From Nocardia sp. NBC_01503 (GTDB lineage Bacteria; Actinomycetota; Actinomycetes; Mycobacteriales; Mycobacteriaceae): a stretch of 64,000 nucleotides of DNA. The position numbers and the translations under genes are program-made. The DNA lies in NCBI RefSeq assembly GCF_036327755.1, contig NZ_CP109596.1:3348001-3412000 (forward strand). The letters are read 5' to 3'. The stretch's first letter is position 1; each line of letters begins with the position of its first letter. Under the pieces are notes generated by a model, which saw nothing but the letters and a program-made list of their open reading frames with translations, did not search any database and was not told where the DNA came from. Below, in pieces: positions 47,501-59,500 of the stretch.

Positions 47501-50500
47501 GGCCAACCCCTTCGGTGCCGTCGGTGCGCGCATGTACCGCACCGGCGACCTGGTGAAGTGGACCGGCAGCGAAGCGCGGGGTGGCGGAGCGGAGATCGAG
47601 TACCTGGGCCGCACCGACTTCCAGGTCAAGCTGCGCGGTCTGCGTATCGAACTCGGCGAGATCGAGGCCGCGCTGCTGGCCGAGCCGGGTATCGCCCAGT
47701 CCGTCGTGGTGGTCCGCGCCGACGCGCACGCCGGTGATCAGCTGGTCGGCTATGTGGTGCGCGAGCCCGCCGCGGCAGGCCGCGAATCGGATGCCGCGGT
47801 CATCGATGTGGACGCGGTCAAGGCCGCCCTGGGGCGCTCGCTGCCCGGCTATATGGTTCCGGCCGCCATCGTGGTGCTGGACCACTTCCCGGTGAACGCC
47901 TCCGGCAAGCTGGATCGCCGGGCACTGCCCGCACCGGTCTTCGAGGCCAGGCGTTTCCGCGCGCCCGCCACCCCGATCGAGGAGATCACCGCCTCGATCT
48001 TCGCCGAACTGCTCGGCCTGGACCGGGTCGGCGTGGACGACGACTTCTTCGAACTCGGCGGCAACTCGCTGGTCGCCACCCAGGTCGTCGCCCGCCTCTC
48101 CGCAGCGCTCGATGCCGAGGTCGGCGTGCGCGTGCTGTTCGAGGCCCCGACCGTGGCGGCGCTGGCCGCGCGCGTGGAATCGCATGCCGGAACCGGTGTG
48201 CGCCAGGCGCTTACGGTGCGCACCCGGCCCGAGCATCCGCCGCTGTCGCTGGCGCAGCAGCGCATGTGGTTCCTGAACCGGTTCGACACCGATTCCGCGG
48301 CCAACAATATTCCGGCGGCCGTAAGGCTCACCGGTGCACTGGATCTCGCGGCACTGCGCGGGGCCGTCGCCGATGTGATGGCGCGGCACGAATCGCTGCG
48401 CACCATCTACCCGTCCTACGAGGGCGTCGCCTACCAGAAGGTGCTGCCCACCGCCCGTGCCATTCCGCAGCTCGAGGTGCTGGATGTGGCCGAGGGCGAG
48501 CTGTACGCCGCGGTCTACGACTTCGCCGGGCGCGGTTTCGATGTCACCGCCGAACCGCCGGTGCGGCTGCGCGCCTTCCGTCTGGCGCAGGACGACCACG
48601 TACTGGTGCTCGTCGCGCATCACATCGCCGCAGACGGCTTCTCGATGAATCCGCTGGTCCGCGATCTGATGACCGGCTACGTGGCGCGCAGCAACGGCGA
48701 GGCCCCCGGCTGGCCGGAGCTTCCGGTGCAGTACGCGGATTACGCACTGTGGCAGCGCGAAACCCTCGGCTCGGAAGACGATGCGCGCTCACTCATCACC
48801 GAGCAGCTGGAGTACTGGCGCAACACCCTGGGCGGGCTGCCGGACGAGCTGCGGCTGTCGAACAAGCCGCGCCCGGCCGTCGCCTCCTATGAGGCCGGTA
48901 CGCATCGCTTCCAGGTGCCCGGGGAGCTCATCACCGGACTCCAGCGGGTCGCGCAGTCGCACGGCACCACGCTGTTCATGGTGGTGCACAGCGCCTTCGC
49001 CGCACTGCTGGCCCGGATGAGCGGCACCGATGACATCGCGGTCGGCATTCCGGTCGCGGGCCGCGGTGAGCAGGCCCTCGACGATCTCGTCGGCATGTTC
49101 GTCAACACCCTGGTGCTGCGCTCGCCCGTCGATACGAACGAGAGCTTCGCCGAACTGCTGAAGAAGGTGCGTGAGCGCGATCTCGCCGCCTTCGCGCACG
49201 CCGATGTGCCGTTCGAGCGCCTGGTGGATGTGCTGAACCCGGCGCGTTCGCAGGCCCGGCATCCGCTGTTCCAGGTCATGCTCTCGTTCCAGAACCTGGG
49301 GCGCACCGCGCTGGAGCTGCCGGGGCTGAGCGTGTCCGAGCTGGGTATCGACCAGCAGTCGGCCAAGTTCGATCTGCAGTTGACGCTGTCCGAGGTCATG
49401 GACGGCGGCGCGGCGGGCCGCACCGCGGATTCCGCGATGGACGCCGAACTCGTCTATGCCACAGATCTTTTCGACGGTGCGTTCGCCGAGGTCTTCGCCC
49501 AGCGCTTCGAGCGCATGCTCGCCGCGCTCGTCGCCGATCCGGCCATGCGGGTCGGCGATGTCGAACTGCTCGGCGAATGTGAGCGCCAGCGTGTGCTGCG
49601 CGGCTGGAACGACACCGCGTTCGAGCTGGACGCCGCCCTGCCGGAGGTCTCCGAAGGCGCCGCGGCGACGCTGGCCGCACTCTTCGAAGCCCAGGTGGCG
49701 CTGACCCCGGACGCGACCGCGGTCACCTTCGAAGGGACGAGTCTGTCCTACGCCGAGTTCGCCGCCCGCGTGCGGCGGCTCGCCCGCTGGCTCATCGCCG
49801 CGGGTGTGGGACCGGAATCCTTTGTGGCGCTGGGTATGCGCCGCTCCATCGACCTGGTGGCGGGGATGTACGCCGTCACCGTCGCCGGTGGCGCGTACGT
49901 CCCGCTGGATCCGGATCATCCGGCCGAGCGCACCCGGTACATCCTCGAGACCGCGCAACCGGTCTGTGTGCTGACCTCCGGTGACGAGCTCGAGGTTGAC
50001 CTGGAAGGTGTTGCGGCACGCCAGGTTCGGATCGATCAGCTGGATCTGTCCGGCTTCGCGGACACCCCGCTCACCGATGCCGATCGACTGACCCCGCTGC
50101 GGCCGCGGAATACCGCGTACGTCATCTTCACCTCGGGTTCGACCGGCCGCCCCAAGGGTGTCGCGGTCTCGCACGCCGCCATCGTCAACCGCCTGGTCTG
50201 GATGCACGCGCAGTACGGCCTCGCCGCCGATGACGTGGTGCTGCAGAAGACCCCGGCCACCTTCGACGTCTCGGTGTGGGAGTTCTTCTGGCCCTTGCAG
50301 GTCGGCGCGCGCCTGGTGGTCGCCAAGCCCGATGGTCACCGCGATCCCGCCTATCTGGCCCGGCTCATCATCGATGAGCAGGTCACCACGGTGCACTTCG
50401 TGCCGTCCATGCTCGCGGTCTTCGTGGCCGAGCCCGGCGCCGCCGCATGCACCAGCCTGCGCAATGTCTTCGCCTCCGGCGAGGGATTGCCCGCGCCGAC

Positions 50501-53500
50501 CGCGCAGCGCCTGCGCGCGCTGACCGGCGCGCGGCTGCACAATCTCTACGGCCCCACCGAGGCCGCGGTCGATGTGACCTATCACGAGGTCTCCGATGCC
50601 GACACCACCTCGGTGCCGATCGGCGCACCCGTCTTCAATACCCAGGTGTACGTGCTGGATTCGCGGCTGCGGCCGGTTCCGGTGGGTGTCGCGGGTGAGC
50701 TCTACCTCGCGGGTGATCAGCTCGCCACCGCCTATGTGGCGCGGCCGGATCTGACCTCGGATCGCTTCGTGGCCAACCCGTTCGGGGACGCCGCGCGCAT
50801 GTACCGGACCGGCGACCTCGTGGTCTGGACCGGCAATGGTGAGCTGGAGTACCTGGGCCGCACCGACTTCCAGGTCAAGCTGCGTGGTCTGCGCATCGAA
50901 CTCGGCGAGATCGAGGCGGCGCTCACCGCGCTGAACGCGGTCGCACAGGCGGTCGTCGTGGTACGCGGCGATGAGCGCACCGGCGATCAATTGGTCGCGT
51001 ATGTTGTCGCGGCCGACGGTCATATCGACGTCGATGCCACGAAAGCGACTCTCGCCCAGCAGCTTCCGGCCTACATGGTCCCGGCGGCGGTCATGGTGCT
51101 GGACGCCTTCCCGCTCAACGCCTCCGGCAAGCTGGATCGCAAAGCGCTGCCAGCACCGGCCTTCGCGGCCAAGGAGTACCGCGCCCCGGCCACCCCGGTC
51201 GAGCAGACCGTGGCCGGTGTCTTCGCCGATGTGCTCGGCGGGGAACGCGTCGGGCTGGACGACGACTTCTTCGAGCTCGGCGGTAACTCGCTCATCGCCA
51301 CCCAGGTGATCTCGCGCCTGTCCGCGGCGCTGGACGCCGATATCCCGCTGCGCACGCTGTTCGAGGCCACCACGGTGGCGGCGCTCGCGGCGCAACTGGA
51401 ATCGCGTGTGGGCTCCGGAACCCGCGCGCCCCTGGTGGCGCAGGAGCGGCCCGCCCCCGTGGCGCTGCCGACCGGTGAGACCGCGGCGCTGGTGCCGCTG
51501 TCCCCGGCGCAGCAGCGCATGTGGTTCCTGAACCGCTTCGACAACCGCACCGCGGTGAACAACATCCCGGTGGCGCTGAAGCTCCGCTCCGTCGACCCGC
51601 GCTTCGGCGATATCGATATCGCCGCGTTCAACGCCGCCATCGGCGATGTGCTGGCCCGGCACGAGGCGCTGCGCACCATCTACCCGGAGATCGCCGGTGA
51701 CGGCTTCCAGCGCGTACTGGAGCTGTCCGAGATCGACTTCGAGGTGCGCACCGAGACCGTCTCGGCGGCCCAATTGCCCACGCGCATCACCGAACTGGTG
51801 AGCGTCCACTTCGACGTCACCCGCGAACTGCCGTTCCGTGCCACCGTGCTCACCCTGAGCCCGGAGGCGGGCGGCCGGCACGCCGTCGTCGAGCCCACCC
51901 ACGTGCTGGTACTGGTGCTGCACCACATCAGCGCGGACGGTTTCTCACTGCGTCCGCTGCTGCGCGACGTGGTCGGCGCGTACCTGGCCCGCAGCGGCGG
52001 GCAGGCTCCGGCCTGGACGCCGCTGCCGGTGCAGTACGCCGATTACGCGCTGTGGCAGCGCGAGGTGCTCGGCGATGAGGGGGCCGCGGACTCCATCGCG
52101 GCACAGCAGGTGCACTACTGGAGCGAACAGCTGCGCGATCTGCCCGAGCAGATCGAACTCCCCGCCGACCGGCCGCGCCCCGAGATCGCCACCAATGCCG
52201 GTGGCACCTACGACTTCTCGATCGACGCCGAGCTGCACCGCGCGCTCACCGCGCTCGCCCGCGAGCACGATGTCACGCTGTTCATGGTGCTGCACGCCGC
52301 ACTGGCCACCTGGTCCGCGCGCCTGTCCCGCTCCATCGATATCGCCATCGGCACCCCGATCGCGGGTCGCGGTGCGGCCGCGCTCGACGATCTGGTCGGC
52401 ATGTTCGTCAACACCCTGGTGTTGCGCACCCCGGTGCTGCCGGACGCGGCCTTCCGCGAGCTGCTCGCCCAGGTGCGGCGTACCGATCTGGCCGCTTTCG
52501 CACACGCCGACGTGCCGTTCGAGCGCCTGGTGGATGTGCTCAGCCCCGTGCGCTCGCAGGCGCACCACCCGCTGTTCCAGGTGGCGCTGACCTTCGAGGC
52601 CGCCGGAGCCAAGGACGCGGGCGCGGTCTCGCTCCCCGGCCTGGAGCTCGAAACCGTCGAATTCGACGCGGGCACAGCCAAATTCGATATCCAGCTGACC
52701 GTCGGCGAGCGCGCCGACGATTCGCTGAGCCTGTCCTGGAACTACGCCACCGACCTGTTCGATCCCGAGACCGTGGCCTCCTTCGCCGAGCGCCTGGTCC
52801 GCATTCTGCGCACCGTCGCCGACGACCCGTCGGTGCTGCTCGGCGATATCGATCTGCTCGGCGGCGTCGAACGGCATGAGGTCTCCGAACGCTGGGTCTC
52901 CGCGGGCGACGACATCGTGGAGCTCGCGGCAGCCGCGCGCGCCGCCGTGCTCACGTCACCGCAGCACGACGTCGACGCCGCCGAAAGCACTGCCTACCCG
53001 ATGGATGACGCCGCGGCACCGGCCATCTCGGCCGCGGAGCTGGAGCGGGTGCTCGCGCCCGGCGGTGCGTTCGGCGCGGTGGCGGAGCTGTTCACCGATC
53101 CGGTGGCGGCGCTGTCGAGTCCGTTCGTGGCGGAGAACGCCACCCTGTCGAGCCTGTTCGATCGGGCCGTCGCGGCGAATTCGGAGCGGATCGCGGTGCG
53201 ATTCGGCGATGACGAGCTGACCTACGGTGATCTGGATCGACGCTCGAATGTGGTGGCGCGCAGGCTGATCGAGGACGGCGCGGGGCCGGAGTCGCTGGTC
53301 GCGGTGCTGCTGCCGCGCTCGGTGGATCTGGTCGTGGCGCTGCTCGCGGTGATCAAGACCGGTGCGGGCTATGTGCCGGTCGATCCGACCTACCCGGCCG
53401 ATCGCATCGCCTACGTGCTCTCCGATGCCGAGCCCACCAGCGTGGTCGTCGACTCGACCGTGACGGTGGAGCTGCCCGCCGGACTGCCGACGGTCTCGCT

Positions 53501-56500
53501 CGACGGGTACACCGTCGAGGCGGGCGATATCGAGGACGCGGACGATTCACCGATCACCGACGCGGATCGAATCGCGGCGCTGCGGCCCGATCATGTCGCG
53601 TACGTGATCTACACCTCCGGTTCGACCGGTCGCCCCAAGGGTGTGGCCGTTTCGCATCGGAATGTGGTGCGGCTCATGGCCAATACCGATCGTGAGTTCG
53701 GGTTCACCGCCGATGATGTGTGGACGCTGTTCCATTCGTACGCGTTCGATTTCTCGGTGTGGGAGCTGTGGGGTCCGCTGTTGTACGGCGGCACCCTGGT
53801 CGTGGTCGATTACTACGTGTCTCGTTCGCCCGAGCAGTTCCTGGAATTGCTGCGCCGTGAACGGGTGACGGTGCTGAATCAGACTCCGTCGGCGTTCTAT
53901 CAGTTGGCCGAGGCCGAGCGTATCGCCGTGGCCGCGGGCGATGATCAGCCCCTGGCCTTGCGCTACGTGGTCTTCGGTGGTGAGGCCCTGGAGCTGCGTC
54001 GCCTGTCGGATTGGGTTGCCCGGCACGGTGATTCGTCGCCGTACCTGGTGAACATGTACGGCATCACCGAGACCACGGTGCATGTCTCGCACCGCGTGCT
54101 CGATGCCGACACCATCGCCGCCGCCACCGGTTCGGTGGTCGGTCGCGCCATCGCGGGTCTGCGCGTCTACGTCCTGGACGAGCGCCTGCATCCGGTCCCG
54201 GTCGGTGTCGCGGGTGAAATGTATGTGGCCGGTGCGCAATTGGCGCGCGGTTACCTCGGCCGCCCGGATCTGACCGCCGCTCGCTTCGTCGCCAGCCCGT
54301 TCGGCGCGAACGGTAGTCGTCTGTACCGCTCGGGTGACGTCGCGCGCTGGAATCGCTTCGGCGAACTCGAGTACCTGGGGCGCGCGGACGATCAGGTCAA
54401 GGTGCGCGGTTTCCGTATCGAGCTCGGTGAGATCGAGGCCGCCGTCCTGGCGCAGCCGGGCGTGGCCCAGGCCGCTGTGATCGTGCGCGAGGACATCCCG
54501 GGTGATCAGCGCATCGTCGCCTACGTCGTACCGGAGACCGGTATCGAGGCCACCGACGCCGAACTCCTGGAGATCCGCGACGGCGCGGGCGAACGCCTGC
54601 CGTCGTACATGGTCCCTGCCGCCCTGGTCGCCATGGATCGAATCCCGTTGACCGTCAACGGCAAGCTGGATCGCCGTGCGCTGCCCGCCCCGGCGGTGCA
54701 GGCGCGCGCCTTCCGCGCCTCCGAGACACCCACCCAGGAGACGGTCGCCGCCGTCTTCGCCGAAGTCCTGGACCTCCCGCGCGTCGGCCTGGACGACGAT
54801 TTCTTCGATCTGGGCGGTAACTCGCTCATCGCCACCCGGGTGGTCTCGCGCATCGGTGCGGCCCTGGACACCACGGTCGCCGTGCGCACCCTGTTCGAGG
54901 CCAGCACGGTCGAGGCCCTCGCGGCCCGCATCGAATCGCATGCCGACGGTGCGTCGCGCGCCAAGCTGGTGGCGCGCCCGCGTACTCCTGGCGAGTTGGT
55001 GCCGCTGTCCTTCGCGCAGCAGCGCATGTGGTTCCTGAACCAGTACGACACCTCGTCGGCGGCTTACAACCTGCCGCTGGCGATCCGTCTCACCGGTGAA
55101 CTCGATACCGCCGCACTGGAACTCGCGGTCGCCGATGTGGTGCGTCGCCACGAATCGCTGCGCACCCGCTACCCCGAGCATGGCGGCACGCCGATGCAGG
55201 TGGTCGTGCCCGCCGAGCAGATCGCTCTCGATCTGCGCCCGGTCACGGTCGCCGCCGCGGACCTCACCGCTACGGTGACGGCCTTCGCGACGCTGGGCTT
55301 CAATGTGGCGGACCAAGTTCCGTTGCGCGCCCGGCTGTTCCGAGTGACCGATGTGGATCCCGGCCGAAAGCATGCCGGGATGACGGGGGATGCCACCGCG
55401 CTCGCCGGGGACGCTGGCGCGCTTGCCGGTGGTGCTGTCGCGCCGGGGTCCGCGGGCGAGTACGTGCTCGTGGTCGTGGTGCATCACATCGCCGGTGACG
55501 GGTTCTCGATGGCGCCGCTGACTCGCGATGTGATGGTGGCCTATTCGGCGCGCACCCAGGGTGCGGTGCCGGGTTGGGCTCCGCTGGCGGTGCAGTACGC
55601 GGACTTCGCGATCTGGCAGCGGGCGGTGCTCGGGTCCGAGGAGGACTCGTCCTCGCTCATGGCCCGTCAGGTCGGCTACTGGACGCGGACCCTGGACGGG
55701 GTGCCGGACGAGTTGGCGCTGCCGACCGATCGCCCGCGCCCGGCGGTGGCCTCGCATCGTGGTGCGACGCTGCAGCGCACACTGGCTCCCGAACTCGTTG
55801 CCGCTCTGGAAGATGTTGCCCGGCAGCGTGGTTCGACGCTGTTCATGGTCATGCACTCGGCGCTCGCGGTGCTGCTGGCCCGGATGTCCGGCGGCGACGA
55901 CATCGCCATCGGCACCCCGGTCGCCGGTCGTGGCGAGGCCGCCCTGGACGACCTGGTCGGCATGTTCGTCAACACCCTGGTGTTGCGCACCGGAATCGAC
56001 CCGGCCGAATCCTTCTCGGATCTGCTGGATCGCGCCCGGCATACCGACCTCGACGCCTTCGGTAATGCCGATGTGCCGTTCGAGCGTCTGGTGGAGCTGC
56101 TCGCACCGGAGCGGTCGCAGGCACGGAACCCGCTGTTCCAGGTCGTGCTGGCCTTCCAGAACCTGGATCGCGCCACCCTGGAACTGCCGGGGCTGACCGT
56201 TTCGGCGCTGGACCTCGACGAGAACATCTCCCGGTTCGACCTGCAATTCACGCTGTCCGAACAGGACACGGGTGGGAGCAGGGCGGGGTCGGGCACGGCC
56301 ATGGCGCTGGCGCTCACCTACGCGGTGGATCTCTTCGACGAGGCCACCGCCGACGGGTTCGCACAGCGCTGGCTGCGCGTGCTCGAGGCCATTGCCGCCG
56401 ATCCGGAGATCGTCGTCGGGGCCATCGATATTCTCGACAAGTCCGAACGGACCGATCTCACCGCGCGCTTCGGTGCCCCGGCCATCCCGGGTCGCACCCT

Positions 56501-59500
56501 GCCGGAGCTGCTGGCCGAGGCCGTGGCTCGCGATCCGCAGGCCACCGCCGTCCGCTTCCAGGGGACAGGTCTGTCCTACGCCGATCTCGACGAGCGCTCG
56601 AATCGCCTGGCGCGCCTGCTCATCGAGCGCGGTATCGGCACCGAGAACCTGGTCGCCATCGCCGTCCCGCGCTCGGACGACTCCTACTTCGCCGAGTGGG
56701 CGGTCACCAAGACCGGTGCCGCCTTCGTCCCGGTCGACCCGAACTACCCGGCCGACCGCATCGCCCATATGGTCACCGATTCGGGTTCCCCGGTCGGCTT
56801 GACCGTGGCGTCGGTCCGTGCCGATCTGCCGGACTCGGTGGAGTGGCTGGTGCTGGACGAACTCGACCTGAAGTCGTTCTCCGCCAACGCCATTGCCGAT
56901 GCTGACCGGGTGCGCCCGCTGCGCCCGGAGCATCCGGCGTACGTCATCTACACCTCCGGCTCCACCGGCGTCCCCAAGGGCGTCGTGGTCAGCCATGCCG
57001 GTCTGGCCAACTTCAGTGTCGAGCAGGTCGAGCGCTACGGCCTCGACTCCTCCTCGCGCGCACTGCATTTCGCCTCGCCGTCGTTCGACGCCGCCATGCT
57101 GGAGTTCCTGCTCGCCATCGGCGCGGGCGGCACCCTGGTGGTCGTCCCGCCGGGCGTCTACGGCGGTGAGGAGCTGTCGGAGCTGATCCGCTCCGAGGGC
57201 GTCACGCACGCGTTCATCACCCCGGCCGCGCTGGCCACCTTCGATCCGACCGGACTGGACACCTTGCGGGTGCTGTCCGCCGGTGGTGAGGCGGTCCCGG
57301 CCGATCTGGTCGCCAAGTGGGCGATTCCGTTGGCGGACGGCAGTATTCGCGCCTTCCACAATGGTTACGGTCCGACCGAGACCACCATTATGACCAATAT
57401 CAGCGATCCGCTGGTCGCGGGCGATCCGGTCACCATCGGTGGCCCGACCCGCGGTATGCAATCGCTGATCCTGGACAACCGCCTGCGCCCCGTGCCGGTC
57501 GGTGTCGCGGGTGAGCTCTACCTGTCGGGCATTCAGCTGGCGCGCGGCTACCATGCGCGTCCGGGCCTGAGCGCGGACCGCTTCGTCGCCAACCCGTACG
57601 TCGCGGGTCAGCGCATGTACCGCACCGGCGACGTGGTGCGCTGGACCCCGAACGGTGCGGTCGAGTACGTCGGCCGCTCCGACTTCCAGGTCAAGGTGCG
57701 CGGTTTCCGTATCGAACTCGGTGAGATCGACGCCGCCCTGGCCTCGCACGAGAGTGTGGACTTCGCGGTCACCATCGGCCACAGGAACGCCGCGGGCGCG
57801 GTCTCGCTGGTGTCGTATGTGGTTGCCGCACCGGGTCATTCGATCGATATCGGCGCGGTCACCGCGCATGTCGAACAGCGTCTCCCGGCGTATATGGTGC
57901 CGTCCTCGGTGATGATCATCGACCGGGTCCCGTTGACGCCGGTCGGCAAACTGGACCGCAAGGCGCTGCCCGAACCGGTCTTCGCCACCGAGGTGGTGTT
58001 CCGTGCCGCGCGTAATACGCTGGAGCACACCATCTCCGAGGTCTTCGCCGAGGTGCTCGGCCTGGAGCGGGTCGGTATCGACGACTCCTTCTTCGCACTC
58101 GGCGGCGACTCCATCGTCTCCATTCAGTTGGTATCGCGGGCCAAGGCGCGCGGGGTCATCTTCAGCCCGCGTGACGTTTTCGAACAGCGCACCGTCTCGG
58201 GTCTGGCCGCGGTCGCCGAAACCTCCGACAGCCAGGGTGATTCGGCTCCGCGGTTGCTCGAACTGCCCGGTGGTGGCGTGGGCGTCATGCCGCTCACCCC
58301 GGTGGTGCGGTTCATGGTGGAGCGGCCCGGCTCCCTCGGGCGCTTCAACCAGACCATGGCCCTGGAACTTCCGGTCGGCATCGACCGCGCGGGTATCGCG
58401 GCCACCGTCGGCGCGGTCATCGACCGACACGACATGCTGCGGGCGCGTCTGCGCCGGGTGCCGGGCGCGGATTGGATCGTGGAGACCGCCGCGCCGGGCG
58501 CGGTCGATGTGGACACGCTCATCGACCGCACCGAATTCGATGCGCGCGTCGGCAAGGACGAGCTCATCGAAATCGCCTCCGCCGCACTGGATGCCACCCT
58601 CGACAAGCTCGACCCGACCGCGGGCGTCGTGGTGCGGTTCGTCTGGCTCGCACCGAGCGACGCCTCGCGCGCCGGTCGCCTCATCGTCGCCGCGCACCAC
58701 CTCGTGGTGGACGGTGTGACCTGGCGAATCCTGGTGCCGGACTTCGTCACCGCCTGGGGCCGGATCTCGGCCGGACAGACCCCCGAACTGGTCGCCCCCG
58801 CGACCAGCATGCGCACCTGGGCGCACGCCCTCGAGCGCGAAGCCGCCACCGATGAGCGCCTGGCCGAACTCGACTTCTGGCGTGGCGTCGTCGACGGTCC
58901 GGATCCGCTGCTCACCGAGCGCGCGATGGATCCGGCCGTGGATATCACCGCCGTGGTCGAGAAGCACAGGGTCGAGATCTCGGCCGAGACCACCAAGTCG
59001 CTGCTCACCACCGTGCCCGCGCTGTTCCACGGCGGTGTCAATGACGGTCTGCTGACCGCGCTGGCGCTCGCCGTCGCGAAGTGGCGCTCGGACAAGGGGA
59101 TTACCGCGGAGCAGGGCGGGCAGCACACGGCGCTCGTTCGCCTCGAAGGCCACGGTCGTGAGGAAGAGGTCGTGCCCGGCGCCGACCTGTCCCGCACGGT
59201 CGGCTGGTTCACCGCCATCTTCCCGGTCCGCTTCGACCTGTCCGATATCGATGTGGCGGCCGCGCTCGCGGGCGGTCCGGCCATGGGCCGCGCCATCAAG
59301 GCGGTCAAGGAGCAGCTGCTCGCGGTGCCGGACAAGGGCATCGGTTACGGCCTGCTGCGCTATCTGAATCAGGCCACCGCCGATCAGCTGCCCAAACAGC
59401 TGCCCGGCCAGGTCAGCTTCAACTACCTGGGCCGGGTCAACGAGGGCGATGTGCCCGAGGCGCTGCGCGGCTTCGGCTGGATTCCGGCCCCCGAGCTCGG

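Noticed and set aside
38514..48623. 3,369-codon open frame on the minus strand
   Set aside because: It is antisense to the NRPS-2 frame, which has ordered C-A-T domain motifs. The translated product is rich in G, R, H, D, Q and E with no domain motif. Long antisense frames arise from the strong third-position GC bias.
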